Assembly (NCBI RefSeq): GCF_003999975.1 | Contig: NZ_RJAC01000002.1 | Coordinates: 791,869 to 855,868, forward strand | Direction of reading: 5' to 3' | Length of the DNA stretch: 64,000 nt | Origin: Actinoplanes solisilvae | GTDB taxonomy: Bacteria > Actinomycetota > Actinomycetes > Mycobacteriales > Micromonosporaceae | Part shown: in pieces, positions 56,810 to 64,000 of the stretch | Layout of the letters: each line of letters begins with the position of its first letter | Position numbering within the stretch: position 1 is the stretch's first letter | Notes under the pieces: generated by a model | Database searches by the model: none | What the model was told of the DNA's origin: nothing | What the model saw: the letters and a program-made list of their open reading frames with translations, nothing else | Program-made: the position numbers and the translations under genes

Positions 56810-58213
56810 TTAACCGTCGATGCGGGTGATGTTGCGGATCTTGTTGGAGGCGTCGAGGGCGGCCACCTTGTAGGCCTCCGAGAGCGTCGGATAGTTGAAG
56901 ACCGCGTCGACCAGGTAGTCGACCGAGCCGCCGCACCCCATGACCGCCTGCCCGATGTGGACGATCTCGGTCGCGCCGGTGCCGAAGACGTGCACACCGA
57001 GCAGTTTGCCGCCGTCGGGCGCGACCAGAAGCTTGAGCATGCCGTACGAGTCCCCGACGATCTGACCGCGGGCCAGCTCGCGGTAGCGCGCGATGCCGAC
57101 CTCGAACGGCGTCGAGCTCTCGGTCAGCTCGTCCTCGGTGGCGCCGACGAAGCTGATCTCGGGGATCGTGTAGATGCCGATCGGCTGGAGCTGGTGCATC
57201 TCGCGGGCCGGCTCGCCGCAGGCGTGGTGCGCGGCGAGACGCCCCTGCTCCATCGAGGTGGAGGCCAGCGCCGGGAAGCCGATCACGTCGCCGACGGCGT
57301 AGATGTTGTCGACCGCGGTGCGGTAGTTGAGGTCGACCTCGATGCGCCCGCGGCGGTCGGCGGCAAGCCCGGCCGCCTCGAGCTGCAGGTCGTCGGTCTG
57401 GCCCTGGCGTCCGGCCGAATACATGACGGTGTCGGCCACGATCTTTTTGCCGCTTTTGAGAATGCAGAGGGCGGCCGTCTGGTGACGCTCGACCGCGGCC
57501 ACCTCCTCGCCGAAGCGGAAAGTGACGCTGAGGTCGCGCAAATGGTATTTGAGGGATTCGACGATCTCGTCGTCGCAGAAGTCGAGCATCTGCTCGCGGC
57601 GCTCAACCACGGTGACCTTGGTGCCAAGGGCGGCGAACATGGACGCGTATTCCATGCCGATGACCCCGGCGCCGACCACGACCATGCTGCGCGGCACGGC
57701 CTGCAGGTTGATCACGCCGTCGGAGTCGACGATCGTACGGTCGTCGAAGTCGACGCTGTCGGGCCGCGCCGGCCGGGTGCCCGCGGCAATGATGATCTTG
57801 TCGGCGCTGACCTTGTTCTCGCGACCGCTGCCGCCGTCGACCCAGATCGAGTGGTTGTCGGAGAACCGCCCGACACCGGTGATCATGGTGACCTTGTTGC
57901 GGGCGAGCTGGTTGCGGATGACGTCGGTCTGCCGGGCGATCACGTGCTGGGTGCGGGCGGCGAGGTCACTGACGGTGATCTCGTCTTTGACCCGGTAGCT
58001 GCTTCCGTAGAGGTCACGCTGACTGAGACCGGTGAGATAGAGGACGGCCTCACGCAGAGTCTTGGACGGCACGGTGCCCGTATTGATGCAGACGCCGCCG
58101 ATCATGTCGCGACGGTCGACGATGCCGACCCGCCGACCGAGCTTGGAGGCGGCGATGGCGGCCTTCTGACCACTAGGCCCGGAGCCCAGCACCAACAGAT
58201 CGTAGTCATACAC
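56810..58213 (-). CDS. sthA: Soluble pyridine nucleotide transhydrogenase
   Basis: A 467-residue FAD protein that moves reducing equivalents between NADPH and NAD. FAD motif [20 protein letters not shown](P) motif [20 protein letters not shown], and the FAD-contact [14 protein letters not shown] are present. In the region where disulfide reductases have CxxxxC it reads [12 protein letters not shown], with the second Cys replaced, as expected for SthA and not for lipoamide or mycothiol reductases. GTG start. Confidence 0.92.
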   Translation of the reverse strand: MYDYDLLVLGSGPSGQKAAIAASKLGRRVGIVDRRDMIGGVCINTGTVPSKTLREAVLYLTGLSQRDLYGSSYRVKDEITVSDLAARTQHVIARQTDVIRNQLARNKVTMITGVGRFSDNHSIWVDGGSGRENKVSADKIIIAAGTRPARPDSVDFDDRTIVDSDGVINLQAVPRSMVVVGAGVIGMEYASMFAALGTKVTVVERREQMLDFCDDEIVESLKYHLRDLSVTFRFGEEVAAVERHQTAALCILKSGKKIVADTVMYSAGRQGQTDDLQLEAAGLAADRRGRIEVDLNYRTAVDNIYAVGDVIGFPALASTSMEQGRLAAHHACGEPAREMHQLQPIGIYTIPEISFVGATEDELTESSTPFEVGIARYRELARGQIVGDSYGMLKLLVAPDGGKLLGVHVFGTGATEIVHIGQAVMGCGGSVDYLVDAVFNYPTLSEAYKVAALDASNKIRNITRIDG

Positions 58214-58310
58214 GTAGCTAAGCGTCGCAGTGCCCGGCCCCTCGGTCCACCGACTCCGCGAGATTTCTCATTGTCTATTCAACAAACATTCGCGGCCGCA
58301 CCATGGAGCC

Positions 58311-59201
58311 ATGGATGTCGCGACTCTGGCCGCCGAGGCGGCGACGCTGAGCGCCCGGGGTGACCACCCGGCCGCGATGACCCGATACACGCGCATCCTC
58401 GCCCTGGCCGCGGCGGGCACGACGCACGAAGCCTGGACGGTGGCGACGGCCCACATGCAGTGGGTGGAGGCGGCCCGCTTCTGTGGCGTGCCGCTGCGCT
58501 CGCTGTTCGCCGTGCTCGACGCGGCCGAGCGCTACCTCGATTCGATCGGCCACCCCGAGTGGCGCGGCGGGCTGCTGGCCCAGCGGGCAGCCACCCACCG
58601 CGAGCTGGGCGATTGGGACAAGGCCGTGGAGCTCGCCGAGGAAGCGGTGGAGACGCACGTGCCCGGCGCGCCCGGCACGACGCTCGCGACGCTGCGCTAC
58701 CGGCTGGGCGACATCCTGTGCGAGGCGGGCCGGCCGACCGAGGCGGTGCCCCATTTCCGGGCGGTCCTCGACGATCCGGGCGTCCGCTACAAGGCGCTCG
58801 TCGGCCTGACCCACTGCGAGTTGAACCGCATGCATCGGCGCACCGCGCTACGGCATGCCACCGCGGCCGTCCGCGAGGCTGGGCCCCTGGGCGACGAGGC
58901 GCTGCGCCTTCCGCTGCACGCCCTGGTCGCGGCCCAGCGCGCCCTCGGCGACCTGGACGCGGCGACCGCCACGGCGGCCCGCTATGTCGACTGTGCCCAC
59001 CGGCTCAACTCGACCTACGTGCTCTTTTTCGCGCTGCGCTCAGCGGCGGACGTCGCCCTCGACCGCCACGACGTCACGACCGCTCGCGATCTGCTGGCCG
59101 GCCTGGAGCTACAAGCTTCCGTCCTGGACGACGCCAACGGTCACACCCGCCGCTCGGCCGAGGTCGCGAAGCGCCGCCACCGGCTGTCAACCCTGCGCTG
59201 A
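58311..59201 (+). CDS. Tetratricopeptide-like repeat protein
   Basis: A 296-residue, Ala-rich, all-helical protein. Repeats such as YTRILALAAAGTTHEAWTVATAHMQW, AATHRELGDWDKAVELAEEAVE, YRLGDILCEAGRPTEAVPHFRAVL and LVAAQRALGDLDAATATAARYVD fit TPR units with G-x-(3)-A patterns. No catalytic or DNA-binding domain is visible. It is divergent from sthA and ends at a bidirectional terminator before glpD. Function unknown. Confidence 0.82.
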   Translation: MDVATLAAEAATLSARGDHPAAMTRYTRILALAAAGTTHEAWTVATAHMQWVEAARFCGVPLRSLFAVLDAAERYLDSIGHPEWRGGLLAQRAATHRELGDWDKAVELAEEAVETHVPGAPGTTLATLRYRLGDILCEAGRPTEAVPHFRAVLDDPGVRYKALVGLTHCELNRMHRRTALRHATAAVREAGPLGDEALRLPLHALVAAQRALGDLDAATATAARYVDCAHRLNSTYVLFFALRSAADVALDRHDVTTARDLLAGLELQASVLDDANGHTRRSAEVAKRRHRLSTLR

Positions 59202-59208
59202 ACAGCGA

Positions 59209-59232
59209 AGGCCGGCCGTTGCCGGCCGGCCT
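59209..59232. terminator. Bidirectional terminator
   Basis: AGGCCGGCC, six-base loop, GGCCGGCCT: a perfect 9-bp stem between the convergent TPR and glpD genes. Confidence 0.75.
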
Positions 59233-59247
59233 CCGCTGCCTAGAAGA

Positions 59248-60963
59248 TCAAGCTGCCAGGGGTACGACGTCCGGAGCGTCCCGGCGCGATGCGTCGGCAC
59301 TCTCATCGTCCGGCTGCTCCTGTGCGGCCTTCTCGGCGGCCACCCGCGACTCGTACGCCGCGAGCTCGTGCTCGACCTCCGACGCGGACCAGCCGAGCGG
59401 GCCGGCCAGCAGCGGTGCGGCGTCCCGGGCGGCGGCGAGCCCGCGGTCCGGGGTCTCGATCGAGATGCGCGTACGACGAGTCAGCACGTCTTCCAGGTGC
59501 CGGGCGCCCTCGTTCGTCGCCGCGTAGACCAGCTCCGCGCGCAGGTAGTCCGGCGCCCCGTCGACCGGCTGCCCCAGCGTGGGGTCGGCCTCGACCAGTG
59601 CCAGCACCTCGTTGGTGAGCGTGCCGTAGCGGCGCAGCAGGTGCTCGACGCGGTAGACGTCGAGACCGGCCTCCCGGGCCAGCGCCGCGCGCCGGTTCCA
59701 GGTCGCCTTGAAGCCCTCGGCGCCCAGCAGCGGGACCTGCTCGGTGATCGAAGGCGTCACCGGTCCCGGCAGCTCGCGGGCCGCCATGTCGACGGCATCC
59801 TTGGCCATCACGCGGTAGGTCGTGTACTTGCCGCCGGCCACCACGACCAGGCCGGGCACCGGGGAGTTGACCGCGTGCTCACGCGACAGCTTGGTGGTCG
59901 ACGACTTCTCGGCGGCCAGCAGCGGCCGCAGCCCGGCGTAGACACCCTGCACGTCGTCACGGGTGAGCGGCGTGGCCAGCACCTTGTTGACCTCGGCCAG
60001 CACGTAGTCGACGTCGCCCGCGGAGGCGGCCGGGTGGGCCTTGCCGAGCTTCCACGCCGTGTCGGTCGTGCCGATGATCCAGTGACGGTCCCACGGGATG
60101 ACGAACAGGACGCTCTTGTCGGTCCGCAGGATCATGCCGCTGCCGCCGGAGATGCGGTCGCGCGGCACGACGAGGTGGATGCCCTTGCTCGCCGTGACCT
60201 TGAACTTGCTGCCCTCATTGTTCAGCTTGGCCTGGCTGTCGCCGGTCCAGACGCCGGTCGCGTTGATGACGACCTTGGCCCGGATCTCGAACTCACGGCC
60301 GGTCTCGGCGTCGCGGGCACGCACACCCACGACCCGGCGGCCGTCACGCAGGAAGTCGACCATCTCGGTGCGGGTCGCGACCTTGGCGCCGTACGCCGCC
60401 GCCGTGCGCACCACGAACATGGTGTGGCGGGCGTCGTCGACCTGGGCGTCGTAGTAGCGAATCGCGCCGACCAGCGAGTCGGGGCGCAGCGAGGGGAACG
60501 CCTTCATCGCCTCGGTCTTGCTGAGGTGCTTGTGGCGGGGCAGTCCGGCGCCCCAGCCCGAGAGCGCGAGCACGTCGTAGAGGGCGACGCCGGCTCCGAC
60601 GTACAACCGCTCCCACGCACGGTGCTGCAAGGGATAAAGGAAAGGCACCGGGCGTACGAGGTGCGGCGCAAGACGCTGGATCAGCAGTCCGCGTTCCCGC
60701 AGCGCCTCGCGGACCAGCGAGAAGTCGAGCATCTCGAGGTAGCGGAGGCCGCCGTGGATAAGCTTGCTGGACCGGCTGGACGTGCCGCTCGCGAAGTCGC
60801 GGGCCTCGATCAGGCCGACCGAGAGGCCTCGGGTGGCGGCGTCGAGCGCGGAACCCGCACCCACCACGCCGGCGCCGATGACCAGGACGTCGAGCTCTTC
60901 ACCACTCGCGAGCGCGGCCAGCGCCTCAGCGCGTGCCTGCGGCGAGATCACCGAAGTGTTCAT
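59248..60963 (-). CDS. glpD: Aerobic glycerol-3-phosphate dehydrogenase
   Basis: A 571-residue FAD enzyme oxidising glycerol 3-phosphate to dihydroxyacetone phosphate and passing electrons to menaquinone. FAD motif LVIGAGVVGAGSALDAATRGLSVGLIEARDFASGTSSRSSKLIHGGLRYLE, HWIIGTTDTAWKL, YAGLRPLLAAEKSSTTKLSREHAV and GGKYTTYRVMAKDAVD are family signatures. ATG 60963 (MNTSVIS) is chosen over an upstream in-frame ATG. It is divergent from the IclR regulator and glpK. Confidence 0.94.
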   Translation of the reverse strand: MNTSVISPQARAEALAALASGEELDVLVIGAGVVGAGSALDAATRGLSVGLIEARDFASGTSSRSSKLIHGGLRYLEMLDFSLVREALRERGLLIQRLAPHLVRPVPFLYPLQHRAWERLYVGAGVALYDVLALSGWGAGLPRHKHLSKTEAMKAFPSLRPDSLVGAIRYYDAQVDDARHTMFVVRTAAAYGAKVATRTEMVDFLRDGRRVVGVRARDAETGREFEIRAKVVINATGVWTGDSQAKLNNEGSKFKVTASKGIHLVVPRDRISGGSGMILRTDKSVLFVIPWDRHWIIGTTDTAWKLGKAHPAASAGDVDYVLAEVNKVLATPLTRDDVQGVYAGLRPLLAAEKSSTTKLSREHAVNSPVPGLVVVAGGKYTTYRVMAKDAVDMAARELPGPVTPSITEQVPLLGAEGFKATWNRRAALAREAGLDVYRVEHLLRRYGTLTNEVLALVEADPTLGQPVDGAPDYLRAELVYAATNEGARHLEDVLTRRTRISIETPDRGLAAARDAAPLLAGPLGWSASEVEHELAAYESRVAAEKAAQEQPDDESADASRRDAPDVVPLAA

Positions 60964-61072
60964 GGAAGATTCCCATCTCACAAGGCCCGGCCGCTCCACT
61001 GCGACTGGTCCTCAGGGTTGCCCCTTCATCTCCGAACGGTAGGCAGCCGTACCTGTGGCGACAACGACCCGC

Positions 61073-61089
61073 GTGCGACAATGTCGCAC
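61073..61089. promoter_or_regulatory. Operator palindrome over the gylR start codon
   Basis: GTGCGACAATGTCGCAC is a perfect inverted repeat (eight-base arms) containing the regulator ATG. A related half-site GTGGCGACAA lies 20 bases upstream. This is a probable GylR/IclR autoregulatory site between the divergent glycerol genes. Confidence 0.65.
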
Positions 61090-61869
61090 GTGCCTGGCCT
61101 GATCCAGTCCATCGAGAGGTCGTCGGCCGTGCTGCGGTTGCTGGCCGCGGGGCCGGGCCGGCTGCGCGTCAAAGAGATCGCCGACGCCCTCGACCTGCCT
61201 AAATCGACGGCTCACAGCATCCTGCGCACGCTCGAGCACGTCGGCTTCGTCGAGCAGGACCCACTCACCACCCGCTATCGGCTCGGCCGCGCCCTGCTCG
61301 AGCTCGGTGACGATGAACACGACATCGAGCTCGACCTCAACGAGCTGCGCGGACGCGCGCTGAACTGGGCCGACGCCCTGGCCGCCCGCAGCGGCGAGGA
61401 GGTGCGGGTCGGGGCACTGCGCGACGGCGAGGTGGTCGTCGTGCACCACGTCTTCCGCCCCGACGACTCGGCCCAGTCACTGCAGACCGGCCGGATGCTG
61501 CCGGCCCACGCGACCGCGCTCGGCAAGGTGCTGCTGGCCTACAACGCTCCGGCCGCCGAGGCTGCCGTGCGAGCGGGCCTGAAGGCGTACACGAGATTGA
61601 CTCTGACCAGCCCACGCGAGCTCGCGCGGTCACTGGCCGAGACCCGTGATCGGGGCTGGGCGCTCTCGGTCGAGGAGTGGGAGCCCGACCGGGCCGGAAT
61701 CGCGGCGCCCGTACGCAGCTTCGGCGGGCTGGTGGTCGGGGCGATCGGCGTCTCGGGTCCGGTCGAACAGCTCTGCGACACCCGGCGGCAGCCCCGGCCG
61801 GCGCTGGTCGACCTCGTCGTCACCGCCGCCCGGGCGATCTCGCGCGAACTGGCCGGGCAGGGGCCATGA
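61081..61869 (+). CDS. IclR-family glycerol regulon regulator (GylR-like)
   Basis: A 262-residue IclR protein. The winged helix is [51 protein letters not shown], and the effector domain contains [21 protein letters not shown] and [12 protein letters not shown]. Overlap with glpK (ATGA) and divergence from glpD match GylR, the glycerol repressor of Streptomyces. ATG 61081 lies within the operator palindrome; GTG 61090 is a possible alternative start. Confidence 0.9.
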   Translation: MSHVPGLIQSIERSSAVLRLLAAGPGRLRVKEIADALDLPKSTAHSILRTLEHVGFVEQDPLTTRYRLGRALLELGDDEHDIELDLNELRGRALNWADALAARSGEEVRVGALRDGEVVVVHHVFRPDDSAQSLQTGRMLPAHATALGKVLLAYNAPAAEAAVRAGLKAYTRLTLTSPRELARSLAETRDRGWALSVEEWEPDRAGIAAPVRSFGGLVVGAIGVSGPVEQLCDTRRQPRPALVDLVVTAARAISRELAGQGP

Positions 61870-63335
61870 GCGACCGTTATGTGCTCGCCGTCGACCAGGG
61901 CACCACGTCGACCCGGTGCATCCTGTTCGACCGCCGGGCGACCGTGGTGGCGATCGCGCAGGGCGAGCATCCGCAGTCGTTCCCCCGGCCGGGCTGGGTC
62001 GAGCACGACGCGGCCCGCATCTGGCGCGACACCCAGCGGCTGATCAAGCGCGCGATGAGCGCCGCGGGAATCGGGCCCGACCAGGTCGCGGCACTCGGCA
62101 TCGCCAACCAGCGCGAAACCGTCGTGCTCTGGGACAGGGCCACGGGCACACCGGTCGCGCCGGCCATCGTCTGGCAGGACACCCGCACGGCGCCGCTGCT
62201 GGAGGGGCTCGACGGCGAGTTGATCCGCGCCCGCACCGGCCTGCCGCTGGCCACCTACTTCTCGGCGACGAAAGTGCGGTGGCTCCTCGACAGCATCGAC
62301 GGGCTGCGGTCGCGGGCCGAGCACGGCGAGGTGCTGTTCGGAACAATGGACAGCTGGCTGGTCTGGAACCTGACCGGCGGCCTGCACGTCACCGACGTCA
62401 CCAACGCCAGCCGGACGATGCTGATGGACCTGTCGACCCTCGAGTGGGACGACGAGCTGCTGGCCACGTTCGGCATCCCCCGCGCGATGCTGCCCGAGAT
62501 CAGGTCGTCGTCCGAGGTGCTCGGGGTGACCGAGGCCGGCATGCCGATCGGGGCGGCGATCGGCGACCAGCAGGCGGCGCTGTTCGGGCAGACGTGTTTC
62601 GCACCCGGGGACGCCAAATGCACGTACGGGACCGGCGGTTTTCTGCTGATGAACACGGGGACCGAGCCCGTACGTTCGACCCACGGGCTGATCACCACGG
62701 TCGGTTACCGCATCGGGTCGGGCGAGGTGGCGTACGCCCTGGAGGGGTCGATCGCCGTGGCGGGCTCCCTGGTGCAGTGGGTGCGCGACGGGCTGGGCCT
62801 GATCGGGACCGCCTCGGAGATCGAGACGCTGGCGGCGACTGTCCGTGACAACGGCGGGTGCTACATCGTGCCGGCGTTCTCGGGGCTGTTCGCTCCCTAC
62901 TGGCACGGCGAGGCCCGCGGGGTAATCGTCGGCCTCACCTCGTACATCACCAAGGGTCATCTGGCCCGGGCCGTGCTGGAGGCCACCGGGTGGCAGACCC
63001 GCGACGTGGTCGACGCGATGAACGCCGACTCGGGTCTGACGCTGACCACGCTGAGTGTCGACGGCGGGATGACAGCCGACAACCTGCTGATGCAGTTGAT
63101 CGCGAACTTCCTGGACGTGCCGGTCGTACGCCCGATGGTCGCCGAGACGGTTTCGCTGGGCGCCGCCTACGCCGCCGGGCTGGCTGTCGGCTACTGGTCC
63201 GACCTGCGTGACCTGCGGAACAACCGGCACAGCGCGGGCCGCTGGCTCTCCGACATGGACGGTGCCCGGCGCGCCGCCGAATACGCGAACTGGAAGCGCG
63301 CCGTCGCCAGCGCCGTGTTCTACGCCGACCGCTAG
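61866..63335 (+). CDS. glpK: Glycerol kinase
   Basis: A 489-residue FGGY kinase converting glycerol to glycerol 3-phosphate, which GlpD then oxidises. N-terminal [21 protein letters not shown], substrate-binding [22 protein letters not shown], the FGGY-type [27 protein letters not shown], and [26 protein letters not shown] are all present. Start overlaps the regulator stop. No glycerol facilitator gene is next to it. Confidence 0.95.
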   Translation: MSDRYVLAVDQGTTSTRCILFDRRATVVAIAQGEHPQSFPRPGWVEHDAARIWRDTQRLIKRAMSAAGIGPDQVAALGIANQRETVVLWDRATGTPVAPAIVWQDTRTAPLLEGLDGELIRARTGLPLATYFSATKVRWLLDSIDGLRSRAEHGEVLFGTMDSWLVWNLTGGLHVTDVTNASRTMLMDLSTLEWDDELLATFGIPRAMLPEIRSSSEVLGVTEAGMPIGAAIGDQQAALFGQTCFAPGDAKCTYGTGGFLLMNTGTEPVRSTHGLITTVGYRIGSGEVAYALEGSIAVAGSLVQWVRDGLGLIGTASEIETLAATVRDNGGCYIVPAFSGLFAPYWHGEARGVIVGLTSYITKGHLARAVLEATGWQTRDVVDAMNADSGLTLTTLSVDGGMTADNLLMQLIANFLDVPVVRPMVAETVSLGAAYAAGLAVGYWSDLRDLRNNRHSAGRWLSDMDGARRAAEYANWKRAVASAVFYADR

Positions 63336-63434
63336 CGAGAGGCTGACCTGCTCGCCAAGATCGGCGCGCGCAATCGGACTGAGGCGGCGACCTATGCGAA
63401 TCGCCATGGTCTCTCAGTGACCCGCTCACCCTGA
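63336..63434 (+). pseudogene. Remnant of a LuxR-type helix-turn-helix C-terminus
   Basis: Directly after the glpK stop and in the same frame, 32 codons read EADLLAKIGARNRTEAATYANRHGLS, matching the last helices of LuxR/NarL-type domains (consensus KIGARNRTEAATYARRHGL). Nothing upstream encodes the rest of the domain, and no start codon precedes it. It is a decayed or truncated gene end, probably left by a deletion fused next to glpK. Confidence 0.6.
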
Positions 63435-63447
63435 GGGCCGCCCGGCA

Positions 63448-63492
63448 GTGGGGGATAACCCCACCTGGTTGCCGGTGAAACGCCTTCGGGCG
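63448..63492 (+). terminator. Hairpins downstream of glpK
   Basis: GTGGGG-GATAA-CCCCAC at 63448-63464, and CGCC-TTCG-GGCG at 63481-63492, form two small stems, the second with a stable TTCG loop. They may end glpK transcription. The remaining sequence up to the hydrolase start shows no other gene. Confidence 0.4.
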
Positions 63493-63587
63493 CAAGTGTG
63501 ACGAGCGGTAACTCCGCGTTCCGACCCCATGACGCTCGGGCATGTGCTGGCGCAACCGGTCATCGCTAGAGATAAGGAAACCAGACG

Positions 63588-64000
63588 ATGCCTTACGTAA
63601 CGACGCCCGACGGCGTTCAGATCTACTACACCGATCAGGGCTCCGGGCAGCCCGTCCTGTTCAGTCACGGCTGGCCGTTGAGTTCCGACGCTTGGTCGGT
63701 CGAGATCAAGAAGTTCGCCGATGCCGGTTACCGGACGGTCGCGCACGACCGTCGTGGGCACGGCCGGTCCGAGAAGACCTATTCGGGCAACGACATGGAC
63801 ACGTACTGCCGGGATCTGAACGCGGTGGTCGAGGCGCTGGACCTGCGCGACATCATCGTGATCGGCCACTCGACCGGTGGCGGTGAGGCGGTCCGGTACG
63901 CGGCGCAGTACGGCCAGGTGCAGGGGCGGGTCGCCAAGGTCGTGACGGCGGGCGCGGTGCCGCCGATCATGGTCAAGTCGGAGAGCAACCCGGACGGCCT
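63588..64000 (+). CDS. Alpha/beta hydrolase, non-haem chloroperoxidase/arylesterase-like (3' end outside window)
   Basis: The first 137 residues are visible. MPYVTTPDGVQIYYTDQGSGQPVLFSHGWPLSSDAW holds the oxyanion-hole HGWP, HDRRGHGRSEKTYSGNDMDTYCRDL follows, and the nucleophile elbow is GHSTGGGEAVRYAAQYG with its Ser. This is the cofactor-free haloperoxidase/arylesterase group. AAGGAAA precedes the ATG. The catalytic Asp and His lie beyond the window edge. Confidence 0.9.
   Translation, partial: MPYVTTPDGVQIYYTDQGSGQPVLFSHGWPLSSDAWSVEIKKFADAGYRTVAHDRRGHGRSEKTYSGNDMDTYCRDLNAVVEALDLRDIIVIGHSTGGGEAVRYAAQYGQVQGRVAKVVTAGAVPPIMVKSESNPDG

Noticed and set aside
56926..58213. sthA read as dihydrolipoamide or mycothione reductase
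   Set aside because: The second redox Cys of the CxxxxC pair is absent, which is the normal state for soluble transhydrogenase.

Overview
The window is high-GC actinobacterial chromosome. GTG and TTG starts are common, four-base ATGA/GTGA stop-start overlaps are frequent, and third codon positions are strongly G/C. A BldC-type regulator, a futalosine-route menaquinone pathway and many anti-sigma/STAS/SpoIIE signalling proteins suggest a mycelial actinomycete. I infer Micromonosporaceae (Actinoplanes-like), but no rRNA or other taxonomic marker is present to prove it. No rRNA, tRNA, CRISPR array, prophage or intact insertion sequence was found.

Layout. 1-6.6 kb: 5' part of a secreted GH64 beta-1,3-glucanase behind a LacI-type operator, an aldo/keto reductase, a divergent SDR/AraC pair, a methyltransferase, a 5'-degraded LPXTG surface-protein gene, mqnA and a MazEF-like toxin-antitoxin pair. 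6.7-12.4 kb: a HelD/HelR-like RNA polymerase-associated helicase, an array of four DnaA-box-like sites at exact 20-bp spacing, and an ABC-transporter operon with its own winged-helix regulator and twin palindromic operators. 12.4-15.4 kb: a vitamin B12 importer (btuF-btuC-btuD) behind a cobalamin riboswitch. 15.4-28.5 kb: futalosine-pathway menaquinone genes (mqnE, ubiX/mqnM, mqnP, mqnL; mqnA lies further left) interspersed with cell-wall genes (NlpC/P60 hydrolase, proline-rich membrane protein), a DEAD-box RNA helicase, an Lrp regulator and bldC. 29.5-35.5 kb: one overlapping minus-strand operon, hemL - phosphatase - resA - ccdA - resB - ccsB, joining haem synthesis to system II cytochrome c maturation. 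Menaquinone and c-type cytochromes both serve respiration.

35.6-54 kb is a signalling island. It holds a 1475-residue soluble poly-HAMP hybrid histidine kinase with a response regulator, a divergent HATPase-GAF-SpoIIE phosphatase, and a six-gene stressosome operon: rsbR-rsbS-rsbT, an RsbX-like ATPase/phosphatase, a histidine kinase with a degenerate RsbT-like N-terminus, and a receiver-GAF-PP2C protein. Two free STAS anti-sigma-factor antagonists flank it. No sigma factor gene is in the window, so the final target is unknown. oligopeptidase B, a GlcE-like flavoprotein and a RibD-like reductase are interspersed.

54-64 kb: mscL, a 77-residue unknown protein directly behind a perfect LexA/SOS-box palindrome, an orphan zf-HC2 membrane protein, a 19-bp minisatellite of about 13 copies, a CGNR zinc-finger regulator, soluble transhydrogenase sthA, a tetratricopeptide-like protein, the glycerol regulon (glpD divergent from an IclR/GylR regulator overlapping glpK), a LuxR-type HTH remnant and the start of an alpha/beta hydrolase.

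The strongest candidates for new biology are the stressosome operon with its fused RsbT-like kinase, the poly-HAMP kinase, the SOS-box-linked 77-residue protein, the periodic DnaA-box array and the 19-bp minisatellite.
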